Below the pieces are notes generated by a model. The model had not been told where the DNA came from. It worked only from the letters and a program-made list of their open reading frames with translations, and ran no database searches. From contig JAIXPW010000263.1 of assembly GCA_027485995.1 (NCBI GenBank), positions 48,733-112,732 on the forward strand: a stretch of 64,000 bases of DNA. Reading direction: 5' to 3'. The position numbers and the translations under genes are program-made. Positions 8,896-18,125 of the stretch are shown here, piece after piece; the first letter of the stretch is position 1, and each line of letters starts with the position of its first letter. Origin of the DNA: Verrucomicrobiaceae bacterium. GTDB taxonomy: Bacteria > Verrucomicrobiota > Verrucomicrobiia > Verrucomicrobiales > Akkermansiaceae.

Positions 8896-10524
8896 TCATT
8901 CTATGAGTGCTCCGGATACGATTCGCCTGGAAATCGTCAGGTTGCCGATCTGCATTTCCTGGCGTCGCACAGGGCCCAACCGGATCGTGGCTGTCTCCAC
9001 CGCTTCATACTCCGCAAGCTTTTCCCATCCGCCCTGTCCCTGCAGGACTGCGGAACGGGCCCACGGCAGCACATCCACCGGATCTGGCTGGGGCCCGGCC
9101 ATCGAGTCGGTCACCAAAACATCTCCCTGCTGAAGGCCAACCATCACCTGACGCTCGTAATCGGCCCGACGATCAAGGAACGCATGGTTTGGAAAAGTCG
9201 TGAATCGGATCCTTCTCCGCTCCTCGGGCGATCGCAACGCCGCCGCTTCCCAGAGACTGACCGGGATGAGGACCTGGCCGGTCGTGAGGGCCAGGGCCTT
9301 GTCCATCGCCTGGACGGCGATTGCTCGCGTCGATCGAGGCGGCTCGACTAGGAAGGCTGCCGCCGCCAGGATCAGCGGGACCGCACAGACCGCGACCTGT
9401 CCGACCAGCATCGCCCGAGTCAACCAGGCCCCCCTCGCCTTGCGGGTCAGTTCGACCAGGATGCCGGCCAACCAACCCATGAATGGAGCCATCACCGCCG
9501 AATGTCCGGTGTTGGGATGCCCGCCTGCGACCAGATACAAAAAACACAGGACCAGGAGGACGATCGGCAAAAGTACCCCAACTGCGAGAGCCGAGGCTCG
9601 ACTTTCCGTGCGAAGCACCAACCAGCCCGTCAAGGCCAGGAACAACACGCAGGGCCAGGTCAGAAACAGGTTCTTGGCGCCCGCAAAGAGTCCGAACAGG
9701 GCCTGGACAGGGGTCTTCTTCTCCCGCGACATCGTCGCCAGAGTCTCCATCAATTGCTCCAGGCGGATCGAATTCGAACCATAATAGGCCGCCAGCAGCG
9801 CCAGTCCGATCCCAGCCGGGAGTCCCCAGCGACCAATCGCCCGGGCCCAGGTGGCTCCTTCCCGACGGACTGCGTTCCAAATTCCGAATGCCGCGATCAG
9901 TCCAGTCGCCGCCACGGCAAGTGGATGAATCAGGGGAGAAGCCGCCAACCCAATGATCGAAAACATCGCCTCAGCTTTCCCTCGCCAAAGCCCGCTCCGG
10001 CCTCCCAGCAGCGGACTGGCCGCCAGCCACAGGGTCAGGGCGGCGAGTGTCTCCGGCCGGTAGAGGAAAGCCATGCTGCAGAACCAGCCTTTCTGGAGGA
10101 TCACCGTCCCGAAAGCCACCAGCACCGCAGCTCTCCCGCCCCCCATCTGGCCAACCTTCCGGGCCACCAATCCCGCCGTCAGCAGCCTCAACCCATGCAG
10201 AACCAACGCGTCACCCATCGGTGACCACGACCACAGCGGCAGAAGCCAAGACCTCAGCAGCGGCCAGCCAAACCAATGATAGCCCCATTGAACGTCAAAG
10301 CCCTCGAACTGACCCACAAACGGCCAGCCAAATCCACCGGTCCCGCCAAGGGCCGCACCCGTGCTCTGGAAGCCATCCGGAAACCCGGGCGAAACGGCAT
10401 ACCATCCCACCCACATCGAGAGGGCCAACCAGGCAAGCCCGATTCCCATGCACATCCCCCAGGTCACCGCCTCGCTGCGGTCACCAGGATCAGGGACCTC
10501 CATGGAACTGCCAGGGCTTCTCAT
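8896..10524 (-). CDS. Multi-pass membrane protein, possible lipid-linked sugar transferase
   Basis: A 542-residue integral membrane protein with roughly ten to twelve hydrophobic segments and a soluble C-terminal part of about 140 residues. It is a paralogue of the protein at 18126-19685: both contain a stretch ending YHWFGWP/FHWFGWP followed by LLRS, and both have a C-terminal L-I-P-V-S/A-L-W-E-A with R-F-T/S-T-F-P-N. This layout resembles GT39/GT83-like polyprenyl-phosphate-dependent glycosyltransferases, but the early D-E motif of those families is not obvious. The start overlaps the upstream epimerase stop by ATGA. A role in transferring sugars from polyprenyl carriers outside the membrane is inference. 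Confidence 0.75.
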   Translation of the reverse strand: MRSPGSSMEVPDPGDRSEAVTWGMCMGIGLAWLALSMWVGWYAVSPGFPDGFQSTGAALGGTGGFGWPFVGQFEGFDVQWGYHWFGWPLLRSWLLPLWSWSPMGDALVLHGLRLLTAGLVARKVGQMGGGRAAVLVAFGTVILQKGWFCSMAFLYRPETLAALTLWLAASPLLGGRSGLWRGKAEAMFSIIGLAASPLIHPLAVAATGLIAAFGIWNAVRREGATWARAIGRWGLPAGIGLALLAAYYGSNSIRLEQLMETLATMSREKKTPVQALFGLFAGAKNLFLTWPCVLFLALTGWLVLRTESRASALAVGVLLPIVLLVLCFLYLVAGGHPNTGHSAVMAPFMGWLAGILVELTRKARGAWLTRAMLVGQVAVCAVPLILAAAAFLVEPPRSTRAIAVQAMDKALALTTGQVLIPVSLWEAAALRSPEERRRIRFTTFPNHAFLDRRADYERQVMVGLQQGDVLVTDSMAGPQPDPVDVLPWARSAVLQGQGGWEKLAEYEAVETATIRLGPVRRQEMQIGNLTISRRIVSGALIE

Positions 10525-11291
10525 CCGAGCGATCCCGATTCAGCCAACCAGTCGCCAAGATCCTCAAGCATCCGCTCCCGTGAGTAAAGATAGCCGCCAT
10601 TTCCTCCCCAGTGCGAGGCGTGAAGCGAACGCATGTCGTAACTGGCTGGGGCCGGACCCTGACCACCGAGTTCCTTCCCCGGGAAAAAATGATCGCGAAT
10701 CTCGGAAGTGCCCAGTGGCTCGGAAGAGACATTCAGAAGCTCAATCCCGTTCGACCAAACCGTTTCGATGTCGGACGCCAGCCGCCGGGTGTCGTAATAC
10801 TGGAACACTCCATCCGGATGAACCTTGTCGAGACCGTTGTCATGGATCAGGTCGAAGATGACATTCTTTTTCAATCCCGGTCCGAACAGTCCGGGAAGCC
10901 GCAGGATGGCCACCTTCGGAAACAGCTCCCGGATCCGGTCCTCAACCTCCAGACGATTCAGTCCATAGGCGTGATGCCCGGTCCGGTCGATCACCGTTGA
11001 CTCATCGACACCGCGCGGGGATGGATAAACATCGATCGATGAGATCAAGGTAAACCGCTCTGCCTTTGCTTCGGCCAGAGGCTCCAGCAGTCGATTGATT
11101 CCTGCGCGATCCTCTTCTGGATGAAGGTTTGCCCACCATTTCATCGCCTGGACTCCGGCGCAGATGATGTGGTCGAACGACTGCTCACGGATCTCGTCGA
11201 TGTTGGTGGATCGAAACAGATGACCGGGCTGAAGCGCGTGTTGCAGCACTCCTCCCACAAAGCCGGTGTAGCCAATCAGGGCGGTTTTCAT
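10521..11291 (-). CDS. NAD-dependent epimerase/dehydratase-like protein
   Basis: A 256-residue Rossmann protein of the extended short-chain dehydrogenase type. The dinucleotide motif is IGYTGFVGG (residues 6-14); FTLISSIDVYPS holds the expected catalytic Ser/Thr strand and LPGLFGPG the substrate region. The usual Y-x-x-x-K is replaced by Y-G-L-N-R, so the active-site lysine is arginine. It is shorter than typical nucleotide-sugar epimerases (about 310-340 residues). It may be a divergent enzyme or have a binding role. ATGA overlaps at both ends tie it to the SGNH-like gene upstream and the membrane protein gene downstream. Confidence 0.78.
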   Translation of the reverse strand: MKTALIGYTGFVGGVLQHALQPGHLFRSTNIDEIREQSFDHIICAGVQAMKWWANLHPEEDRAGINRLLEPLAEAKAERFTLISSIDVYPSPRGVDESTVIDRTGHHAYGLNRLEVEDRIRELFPKVAILRLPGLFGPGLKKNVIFDLIHDNGLDKVHPDGVFQYYDTRRLASDIETVWSNGIELLNVSSEPLGTSEIRDHFFPGKELGGQGPAPASYDMRSLHASHWGGNGGYLYSRERMLEDLGDWLAESGSLG

Positions 11292-12184
11292 GGTTGGGAA
11301 ATCGATTCAGGAATGGTAGGGCTCAACTCGTTGCAGACAGCCCGCAGGGTTGCGAGAATCCTGGCGGCCGACTCCGGCCCGAGATGGACGGAATCCGTGA
11401 ATGTCAGCTGGGTTCTCGGAATCTGGGACTCGAGATCGAGAAACGGCGCATCGGTCACCTCATGAATCCTGGCGGCGACAGTCTGGATCTCATCGATCTG
11501 TCGCTGCTTCATCGGACCCGCCGGATAGCGGGCGAGCAGGACGCGGACGCCATTCCGCCGTGCCTTGAGGATGCCTTCGATCAAAAGCCGGATTCGCTCC
11601 TTCTGCAGGACTGACAGCTGCGCCTCGGCCAAAGGTGGCGGAGGCAGGGGCGAAGGAACCTCTTTCAGGGCGAAAGGCTCAGCAACCCCTTTCCATCTCC
11701 TCCCCAACAGATAGCCGTAGAGCATCCCGGTTGGTCGGCTGGAGGCACCGAGCAACGGCACTTTCCCGCCGATCTTGAAGCCAGGCCCCCTCGATCCCTC
11801 GACTGCAGGAGTCTCCGCAAAGCCGAGGCTGTTGAAAACCGTATTGATTTCGACGACCAACCACTTCGGACGGCCCACCACTCCTTCGGAAAGAAGCGTC
11901 AGTCCATCCAATGGCGATCCCCCATCCGATCCAAGATTGGCCACTTCCGGATTCCCGAACTCACGTCCCGGCAATCGGCCCGAGATCGATGATCCCGAAA
12001 GCGCGATCTCCGCTCCCGGCGCGATCGCCCCCTGGAAGCGGCTCAAGGTGCTGTAGTAGTTCGACTCGGTCTTGCCGGTTGCGAGATTGAACCCGTAAAA
12101 GGCCAGCGCCTGAAATCCGAAGCAGCCCGCCAGGCTCAGCAGGAGGGCCAGGGTGAAACGGGAGGTGGAGGGTTCCTGGGCCAT
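11288..12184 (-). CDS. SGNH-fold partner of MBOAT acyltransferase (AlgJ/DltD-like role)
   Basis: A 298-residue protein with an N-terminal signal anchor (hydrophobic stretch near residues 10-34 after MAQEPSTSR) and a periplasmic SGNH-like domain. ALSGSSISGR carries the G-x-S nucleophile block, NLGSDGGSP the second block, and FTDSVHLGPE near the C-terminus the D-x-x-H pair. MBOAT proteins usually work with such a domain (AlgI with AlgJ/AlgX, DltB with DltD, PatA with PatB), the MBOAT moving the acyl group across the membrane and the partner placing it on the polymer. The MBOAT gene is directly upstream, seven bases away. ATG at 12184 was chosen because the hydrophobic anchor follows it; the frame is open further upstream. 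Confidence 0.75.
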   Translation of the reverse strand: MAQEPSTSRFTLALLLSLAGCFGFQALAFYGFNLATGKTESNYYSTLSRFQGAIAPGAEIALSGSSISGRLPGREFGNPEVANLGSDGGSPLDGLTLLSEGVVGRPKWLVVEINTVFNSLGFAETPAVEGSRGPGFKIGGKVPLLGASSRPTGMLYGYLLGRRWKGVAEPFALKEVPSPLPPPPLAEAQLSVLQKERIRLLIEGILKARRNGVRVLLARYPAGPMKQRQIDEIQTVAARIHEVTDAPFLDLESQIPRTQLTFTDSVHLGPESAARILATLRAVCNELSPTIPESISQP

Positions 12185-12191
12185 GGTCAGA

Positions 12192-13655
12192 CTAGAATTG
12201 GAAGTAGATGAAGCCCTGGGGAGCACCGGAATTGGTCAGCGTCAGGAACAGCATGACCCCCAGTGCCACCGCCTCCAGTCCACTGGTCTTGAAGCGGGTG
12301 AGCCATTCCTTCCGGTGCTCCGCGACCCAGCCGAGCACGTGATAAAGGATGGCGGCGGAACCAAAGATCGTGACCCCGAAGACCACCGGCCCGACCGGTT
12401 TTCCGGGAGCGAGCAAGCCCTTCAGATAAAGTTCGATCTGATGGAGGTCCGGCATCAGGAAAGTCAGCCACAGCAGGGTCACGGCATGGAAGGTGTAGGC
12501 CCACCCGAGGACGGCGCGGAGCAAGGAGCGTGGCTGGGCGGCCTGTTCGCGGGTGACCTTGCGGAAACAGAATCGCTCAATCCCGAGCAGCAGGCCGTGA
12601 AGCGTGCCCCACAAGGCAAATTTCCATTCCGCTCCATGCCAGAGTCCTCCGAGAAACATCACGAGGAAGAGATTCAGATACGTGCGGGCCTCGCCCTTGC
12701 GGTTTCCTCCCAGCGGGATGTAAAGATAATCCCGGAGCCAGGCGGAGAGCGACATGTGCCACCGCCGCCAGAACTCGGTGATGCTGGTGGACAGGTAAGG
12801 GAAATTGAAGTTGATCGGAAACGTGTAGCCAAACATCGCGGCCAACCCGATGGCGATCAGGGAGTAGCCGGCGAAGTCGGCGAAGATCTGGAGGCTGTAG
12901 CCATAGAGGAGGAACGCCAGATCCGCCCCGGAGGCCATCGTGATCCAGGGCTTGGTGAGGGTCACCGTCTGTTCAGCGAGATTGTCGGCCACCACCATCT
13001 TCAGGAAATACCCGATGATCAGCGATCGAACCACCTTCCGCCAATCGACATCGGCGAGGCGTTTCGCGGCGATCTGCGGCCAGAACTGCTTCGCCTTGAC
13101 GATCGGCCCTGCCACGAGCTGAGGGAAGAAGAGAAGGTAGAAACCAATGTCCCGGACGCCCTTTGCGAACCTCGTTCCCTTCGAAACCATCGCATCGCTT
13201 TCCCGCGTCACCTCTCCGCGAGCCACGTCGACAATCATGCTGATGCCGTGGAAGGTGTAGAACGAGATGCCGATCGGCAGCGGGATCGCCTTCAACATGG
13301 CGGCCCAGGAAGGCGGCAGGCCGCCGAGCATGCCGCCGAGGAACGGGGCATACTTGAAGACTCCGAGCAGGGCCAGGTTCAAGATCACCGCCAGCCTCAC
13401 CCAGCGGCGCACGCGGACCTCATCCCCGTTGACCTTGTGCAGGATGATCCGGGCGGTGGCGATGCTGTTTCCCACGCAGGAAACCGCCAGCAGTCCCAGC
13501 AACCTCGGATCCTCCCAACCGTAGAAGATCACGCTCGCGAGAAGGGCGGTGGTCACCTGCCAGGCCTTGCCATGGCGCCCTGTGCTCCAGGGGGCGTAGT
13601 AAAGCGCAAAGGTGATCCCAAGAAGGATCAGGAATTCCCAAGAATTGAACAACAT
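12192..13655 (-). CDS. MBOAT family O-acyltransferase (AlgI-like)
   Basis: A 487-residue multi-pass membrane O-acyltransferase. It has the AlgI-type signature W-R-R-W-H...L-R-D-Y-L-Y-I-P-L-G-G-N at residues 297-318 and L-W-H-G-A at 338-342, where H340 is the expected catalytic histidine; LVAGPIVK is near 180. Such proteins transfer acetyl groups from the cytoplasm to polysaccharides or teichoic acids. The next gene encodes a likely SGNH partner, and two acyltransferase-3 genes and a secreted SGNH protein are close by, so the polymer is probably O-acetylated. The ATG at 13655 gives the usual family start MLFNSWEFLI. The acyl donor and modified sugar are unknown. Confidence 0.92.
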   Translation of the reverse strand: MLFNSWEFLILLGITFALYYAPWSTGRHGKAWQVTTALLASVIFYGWEDPRLLGLLAVSCVGNSIATARIILHKVNGDEVRVRRWVRLAVILNLALLGVFKYAPFLGGMLGGLPPSWAAMLKAIPLPIGISFYTFHGISMIVDVARGEVTRESDAMVSKGTRFAKGVRDIGFYLLFFPQLVAGPIVKAKQFWPQIAAKRLADVDWRKVVRSLIIGYFLKMVVADNLAEQTVTLTKPWITMASGADLAFLLYGYSLQIFADFAGYSLIAIGLAAMFGYTFPINFNFPYLSTSITEFWRRWHMSLSAWLRDYLYIPLGGNRKGEARTYLNLFLVMFLGGLWHGAEWKFALWGTLHGLLLGIERFCFRKVTREQAAQPRSLLRAVLGWAYTFHAVTLLWLTFLMPDLHQIELYLKGLLAPGKPVGPVVFGVTIFGSAAILYHVLGWVAEHRKEWLTRFKTSGLEAVALGVMLFLTLTNSGAPQGFIYFQF

Positions 13656-13735
13656 GATCGGGGCCGGATCATCCGGAAAATGACGCAGGGGTCAACCCAT
13701 GCGAGCAGGGAACTTCGTCCTGGTGACCATCCCCC

Positions 13736-15829
13736 TCAGGGACGCACCACGTAGATTCTGAGGAAACGCCACTCGCTGGTCTTCGGCCAGGAAACCCGGA
13801 CCGTGTTTCCAGTCCGGACAATCGTGGTCGACTCCGGTCGGGCAGCAGTCCACTGGCGCAGGTCCGCCGACCACTCGGGCGTCCACGTCACTCCGGCTGC
13901 CTCAGCCTCCGGACGGATCGTGTACTCGATGCAGATGTCCTGCGGGTTCGGGCCCTCGGCGCAATGTGGGAGATTTCCCGGGATCGGAGTCAGACCATCC
14001 GTCCCGAGTCCGAACGCGAAAGCCAGTGTCCCAGGATCCGGCCCAGACGAAGAGTGGGTCACAAACACCGGCGGTGGCGGCGGTGGCGGCAGGATTTCGA
14101 CGGGTGCCACCACCCCCGAGTTCGGATAGGTGCTGACCACTCCCCACACAATCTGCTGGATCCTGGTGGCCACATTGCTGGGAAGCATCACCTGTGCCCC
14201 ACTGGTGTCCGAAGCAAGCGTCCGAGCAGGGAGACCGACCGGGCTCTTTTTGTAAATGGTCGCATAGTGCGCCAAGGCACTCACATAGCCGCCAAGAGCA
14301 CTGGGATGTCGTTCGTCGACGTAAAAGGAACTCCGATTGTAGCCGAGCAAAGCCCCCGTTCCGCAGGCGTCGATCACGGCCTTCAGGGCCTGACCGCTTG
14401 GGATGATCAGGGCGGGCTTGCTGCCCGACTGGCTGATGGTGCTGCGCACTTGTTCGAAGGCCGCGTTGATGGCGGTCTGGGTTGAAAGCGTCTGGGTCTG
14501 CCAGGGCCAGTAGGCGTAAAGATAGACTTGGGTGCCCGCGGCATCCGCCAACTGGTAATACCGGCGGGCATAATCGGTGAACCCCGGCATGGACCACGAC
14601 TGCCACTCCTGGCTGAAGGGTTGAAGCACCAGCACGTCCCAACTGCCGGTCGAAATCTCCTCCCGTGAGCGCGAGCCCATCATGGGTCCAGGGCCGGTGC
14701 GGGTTCCAGTGTCCCAATGATACTGAAGCGACTGCCCATCGCTCAGCTGCACTCCGAACAAAGCCGGATTGGGTTCCGCCACACTCAGATTCGCCAATTG
14801 CTGAGGAATGCTCGTCCAGCGGGTGAAGCTGTTTCCAATGTGATACGTGGTGAGGACGCCCGCCGCCTTGATCGGTCCAAGCCACGGGGTATACTGGGTC
14901 TGACCAACAAGGAATCCGGAGCTCGCCTCGGGAGTGACTCCACAGCGAACATAAGCGCCTTGGTCCTCAGGTCGGAGGGTAAAGGTGGATGCTCCCCCTG
15001 CGGGACCCGGGATGACGGTCCCGGTGTTGCCCGGCGAGCTTGCCCGCTCCCAGACAAATCTCGTCTGACTCTCGGCGTCGCCATCCGGATCGACGAAGGT
15101 GCTGGCGGTCCGCAACGTTGAGCCGACACGGGAGGACCCCGTAAGCAGCAGGTTGGAAACCGAAGGCGGGAAATTGACTGGAGTCAGGATCTCACAGCGC
15201 AGTGCACCGAGATAACCGAAAGACAAACCATTGCGACGAACCTCGATCCGGATCTTTCCATCGGCGGAAGGAACGATGTTGTTCACCACCACCGAGCCTG
15301 CGCGATTGGCATCAGGCCGTGGCGCGATTCCGATGCCGGTCCCACTCGTGGCCAGCACCGCCGTCTCGGTCGTCAGGCCTGTCACATCGTAACGCGTGCT
15401 TCTTGGTTCAGAAATGTCGCGCGAACCGAACAAGGTGATCCTGAACAGCCCGGTGGGAGGAAGGTTTCCGAGGGTGACCGTCAGCACATTGTTCAGGTCC
15501 ACGTAAAAGGAATCCTGAGTGGCGGAGGAAACGGCGAGAACTCCAAGCTCCGAGAGGTCCGGGTTCGTTGTGCCGTTGGTGTTCACTCCTTGAAAACCAG
15601 AGACCGACAGGGACATTCCGGATCCAATTCCCCTCGAAGACACCAAACTTGAAAGTACGGTACCGGAAGCACCGTCTGTCACATTATTCCAATGATTCCC
15701 ACTGCTGTCCGGGGAGGCGGTCGTAGATGAGCCTGACCCGAAATCCACGAGGATCGAAGTGGTCTGCGCCCGTAATGGACAGGCCGAAAGAAGCAACGTG
15801 CAGAAGCTGAGCCTGAAGAAAGCGTTCAC
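13736..15829 (-). CDS. Secreted SGNH hydrolase with N-terminal beta domain
   Basis: A roughly 697-residue exported protein. From the GTG at 15829 it starts with a signal peptide (MNAFFRLSFCTLLLSACPLRA, hydrophobic core with cleavage after RA). Residues of about 25-215 form a beta-rich carbohydrate-binding-like region, 217-320 an Ig-like segment, and about 325-575 an SGNH domain with H-I-G-N-S-F-T (330-336) and D-E-R-H-P-S (505-510) as nucleophile and Asp-His sites. The C-terminal 100 residues include a proline run and a small beta domain. It could be a polysaccharide deacetylase or an O-acetyltransferase. In-frame GTG codons at 15868 and 15844 are alternative starts. It precedes the MBOAT gene. 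Confidence 0.8.
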   Translation of the reverse strand: MNAFFRLSFCTLLLSACPLRAQTTSILVDFGSGSSTTASPDSSGNHWNNVTDGASGTVLSSLVSSRGIGSGMSLSVSGFQGVNTNGTTNPDLSELGVLAVSSATQDSFYVDLNNVLTVTLGNLPPTGLFRITLFGSRDISEPRSTRYDVTGLTTETAVLATSGTGIGIAPRPDANRAGSVVVNNIVPSADGKIRIEVRRNGLSFGYLGALRCEILTPVNFPPSVSNLLLTGSSRVGSTLRTASTFVDPDGDAESQTRFVWERASSPGNTGTVIPGPAGGASTFTLRPEDQGAYVRCGVTPEASSGFLVGQTQYTPWLGPIKAAGVLTTYHIGNSFTRWTSIPQQLANLSVAEPNPALFGVQLSDGQSLQYHWDTGTRTGPGPMMGSRSREEISTGSWDVLVLQPFSQEWQSWSMPGFTDYARRYYQLADAAGTQVYLYAYWPWQTQTLSTQTAINAAFEQVRSTISQSGSKPALIIPSGQALKAVIDACGTGALLGYNRSSFYVDERHPSALGGYVSALAHYATIYKKSPVGLPARTLASDTSGAQVMLPSNVATRIQQIVWGVVSTYPNSGVVAPVEILPPPPPPPVFVTHSSSGPDPGTLAFAFGLGTDGLTPIPGNLPHCAEGPNPQDICIEYTIRPEAEAAGVTWTPEWSADLRQWTAARPESTTIVRTGNTVRVSWPKTSEWRFLRIYVVRP

Positions 15830-15944
15830 GGTTTTAGGGGGCACAGGGCTTGGACAACTGACAATCACGCGGCAGGGGATATCACCCTGAGCGAATCCAG
15901 CTTGGTTTCAAGCCGGATCTTCGCGCGCATCGGCTTGGAAGGTT

Positions 15945-17066
15945 TCAAACCAGCCTTTCCCGAAAGGCCCGGCGCAGGAACTCGGCGCCCGCCGCGCAGA
16001 TGCACACCGTAGCGACAATACCGAAGGGAATCACCAGGGCGGGGAAACGACCACCAAGGACGCGGTCGACCCCCTTGACCACGCCGCCGACGATGAAGCC
16101 GTGGAGGCAATAGATTCCCAGAGCGTTTTTCGCCAGAAAGGAGACAATCCGACCGGGCTTGCAGCGGATACCCAGACTCAGCACGACGATCATCGCAGCG
16201 TCGAAGTTGATCGAGAACCTTGCATGCTTCGGTACCCATTTCCGGCTCTCGTCAATCAAGTTGGCAGGAGCCGCGAAGTGCCACTCGACAAGGGCCGCCA
16301 CCACCCCGCAGGCCAGCAGTCCGACCGCCAGACGCCAGCGGGCCGCCCGATCCTCAATCAACGACTCCAATCTCGGTGCCAGCCAGAGCGCGAAGCAGGG
16401 CAGCAGAGTGAAACAGGTCGGAACCCAGTAATACTGGCCCTGCGTCCAGCGGTAGTCATGCGAGACCCACAACACAGTCGCTAGAAACGTGGCCAGCGAG
16501 GCAGCATAACCCACCTGCCTCCAGCGCCCTTTGAGGGCCGCGATTCCTGCCGTGAGCAGGGTCATCAGAATCAGGACGGCAATGAAGTAGAACAGCCAGC
16601 CACCGCCGCGCAGGATAAACTCGATCAGCCCGAGGACTCCAGGCTTCACGACCGGCTTGCTGTGCACAATCCAAGCTGAGACCCAGAAGATATAAAGGTA
16701 CCCGAGCTTGAGGAGACGCTTCAGGGTGGATTCCCAGGTGACCTGCTTCATGCAGAAGAGCAGGATCGAAATCAGAACGAAGCTCGGAACGGCCGAGGAC
16801 TGCAAATCAAAGTACAGATGGTCCCAGAAGTTTGGCCCTGGGCCGATCTCTGCCGCCCGCTGGCACGCCAGACCGGTGACCAGATTGACGTGACCAGCGA
16901 TCACGGAGACCATGAAAAACACCCGCAGGTAATCAAACCCAGGCAAATCCCGGCGCTTTGAGCCATGGGATTCATTGGACTTGGCAGAATCGGACTGACC
17001 TGGGTTCGACACGGTAGGTCGATCAGGCGGGAGGCTGGCGGCGGGTGGGTGAGGAGACTGACTCAT
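15945..17066 (-). CDS. Acyltransferase 3 family membrane protein (OafA-like)
   Basis: A 373-residue integral membrane acyltransferase of the AT3 family with about ten helices. The start of the domain, GFDYLRVFF (residues 43-51), followed by H59 in VIAGHVNL, corresponds to the conserved R/D-x-L-R and His motif. The first 40 residues are a polar, proline-rich cytoplasmic tail absent from its neighbour. These enzymes O-acetylate or O-succinylate surface glycans. It lies five bases downstream of a clearly related gene (17071-18084); shared GxxYIFW/LYLFW and RGxGWxFYF stretches show that the two arose by tandem duplication. A second donor or acceptor specificity is likely. Confidence 0.85.
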   Translation of the reverse strand: MSQSPHPPAASLPPDRPTVSNPGQSDSAKSNESHGSKRRDLPGFDYLRVFFMVSVIAGHVNLVTGLACQRAAEIGPGPNFWDHLYFDLQSSAVPSFVLISILLFCMKQVTWESTLKRLLKLGYLYIFWVSAWIVHSKPVVKPGVLGLIEFILRGGGWLFYFIAVLILMTLLTAGIAALKGRWRQVGYAASLATFLATVLWVSHDYRWTQGQYYWVPTCFTLLPCFALWLAPRLESLIEDRAARWRLAVGLLACGVVAALVEWHFAAPANLIDESRKWVPKHARFSINFDAAMIVVLSLGIRCKPGRIVSFLAKNALGIYCLHGFIVGGVVKGVDRVLGGRFPALVIPFGIVATVCICAAGAEFLRRAFRERLV

Positions 17067-17070
17067 TGTG

Positions 17071-18084
17071 TCAGACCAAACGGGATTTCATGCACTGGCG
17101 GAGGACTTCGGCGATCCATCCCCCACCAATCAGGATCACGAGGCAGGTGATCAGGGAGCTGATGATGGGATCATGGATTCGTGAGTCAATCGCCCGGTAG
17201 ACTCCGGAGAGAACAAAAAGATGGATGCAGAAGATCCCGAGCGAGTTCCTGGAAATGAATCGCACCAGTCGTGGTGCGGTCCGAATCCGCAATGAAGCCA
17301 GCACCACACAGGCGGCCCCGAGCACCGTGGAGATGCGTAGATACTCCGGCAGGAAGGGCCTGCCCTCAAGGCTTCCTGCCGATGCGGCAAATCTCCACTC
17401 CCAAATGCCGAAAGCCAGGGTGATGAGCGCCATTGTCCCGACTACTCGAATCATTCTACCGGTCGAATCGACAATTCCGGAGTAGTTCCGTGCCAGGAGG
17501 TGAGCAATGAATGGCACTGGAAGAAAGCAAATGGGCCACCAATAGGTGCTCGTGACCGTCCAGCTCTTCCCTTCCTTGACCAGAATTGCGAAGCCCACCG
17601 CGATCACCGAGAGAGTCGTCAGCAAACCAAGCCAGAGGAAACGGTCTTTCCAGTTGCCGATGAGGGCACGGACCACCTGGACGATCAACAGTTCGGCGAA
17701 GAAGTAGAATGCCCAGCCAGCTCCTCGAAGGACGAACGTGACCAGCCCCCACGGGCTTGGCTCCGGGCGGGCATGAGTCACTAGAATCCAGGCCACAACC
17801 CAGAACAGGTAGAGATAGGAGAGACCGGTGAAATGTCTCACATGTGTCTCACGGCTCTGTTGCTTGATCGATTGAAGAAAGGTCGCGATCAGGAGAAAGC
17901 CCGGCACGGCAAGATAGACGACTTGGAAACGGACCACATCATAGCGGTTCCATGTCTCCGGATCAGGTAATCCCGCAGCCAGAGACTGAAACACATTCAA
18001 ATGGGCGAGGACCACCAGGCAGATGAAGGTGGCTCGAAGCCAGTCAAAGCCGGAAAGGTGAGTGGGGGATGCTTTCATGTCCAT
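17071..18084 (-). CDS. Acyltransferase 3 family membrane protein (paralogue of neighbour)
   Basis: A 337-residue AT3 membrane protein, about ten helices. SGFDWLRATF (residues 11-20) and H28 in VVLAHLNV form the conserved N-terminal motif; YLYLFWVVAWI and VLRGAGWAFYFF match stretches in the next gene downstream. It lacks the polar N-terminal tail of that neighbour. Together with it, the MBOAT and the SGNH proteins it suggests several acyl modifications of the polymer. ATG at 18084 is used; a second ATG two codons later is possible. It lies 41 bp from the membrane protein gene upstream, so it is probably part of the same operon. Confidence 0.83.
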   Translation of the reverse strand: MDMKASPTHLSGFDWLRATFICLVVLAHLNVFQSLAAGLPDPETWNRYDVVRFQVVYLAVPGFLLIATFLQSIKQQSRETHVRHFTGLSYLYLFWVVAWILVTHARPEPSPWGLVTFVLRGAGWAFYFFAELLIVQVVRALIGNWKDRFLWLGLLTTLSVIAVGFAILVKEGKSWTVTSTYWWPICFLPVPFIAHLLARNYSGIVDSTGRMIRVVGTMALITLAFGIWEWRFAASAGSLEGRPFLPEYLRISTVLGAACVVLASLRIRTAPRLVRFISRNSLGIFCIHLFVLSGVYRAIDSRIHDPIISSLITCLVILIGGGWIAEVLRQCMKSRLV

Positions 18085-18125
18085 GGGGGGGATAGAATGA
18101 AAATTTGGGGGAACCTGGTTCTAGG

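Noticed and set aside
12153..13754. 533-codon plus-strand frame
   Set aside because: It is antisense to the MBOAT gene, which carries all catalytic motifs.
13736..15868. Start of the secreted SGNH protein at 15868
   Set aside because: The first 13 residues precede a clear signal peptide that starts at the GTG at 15829.
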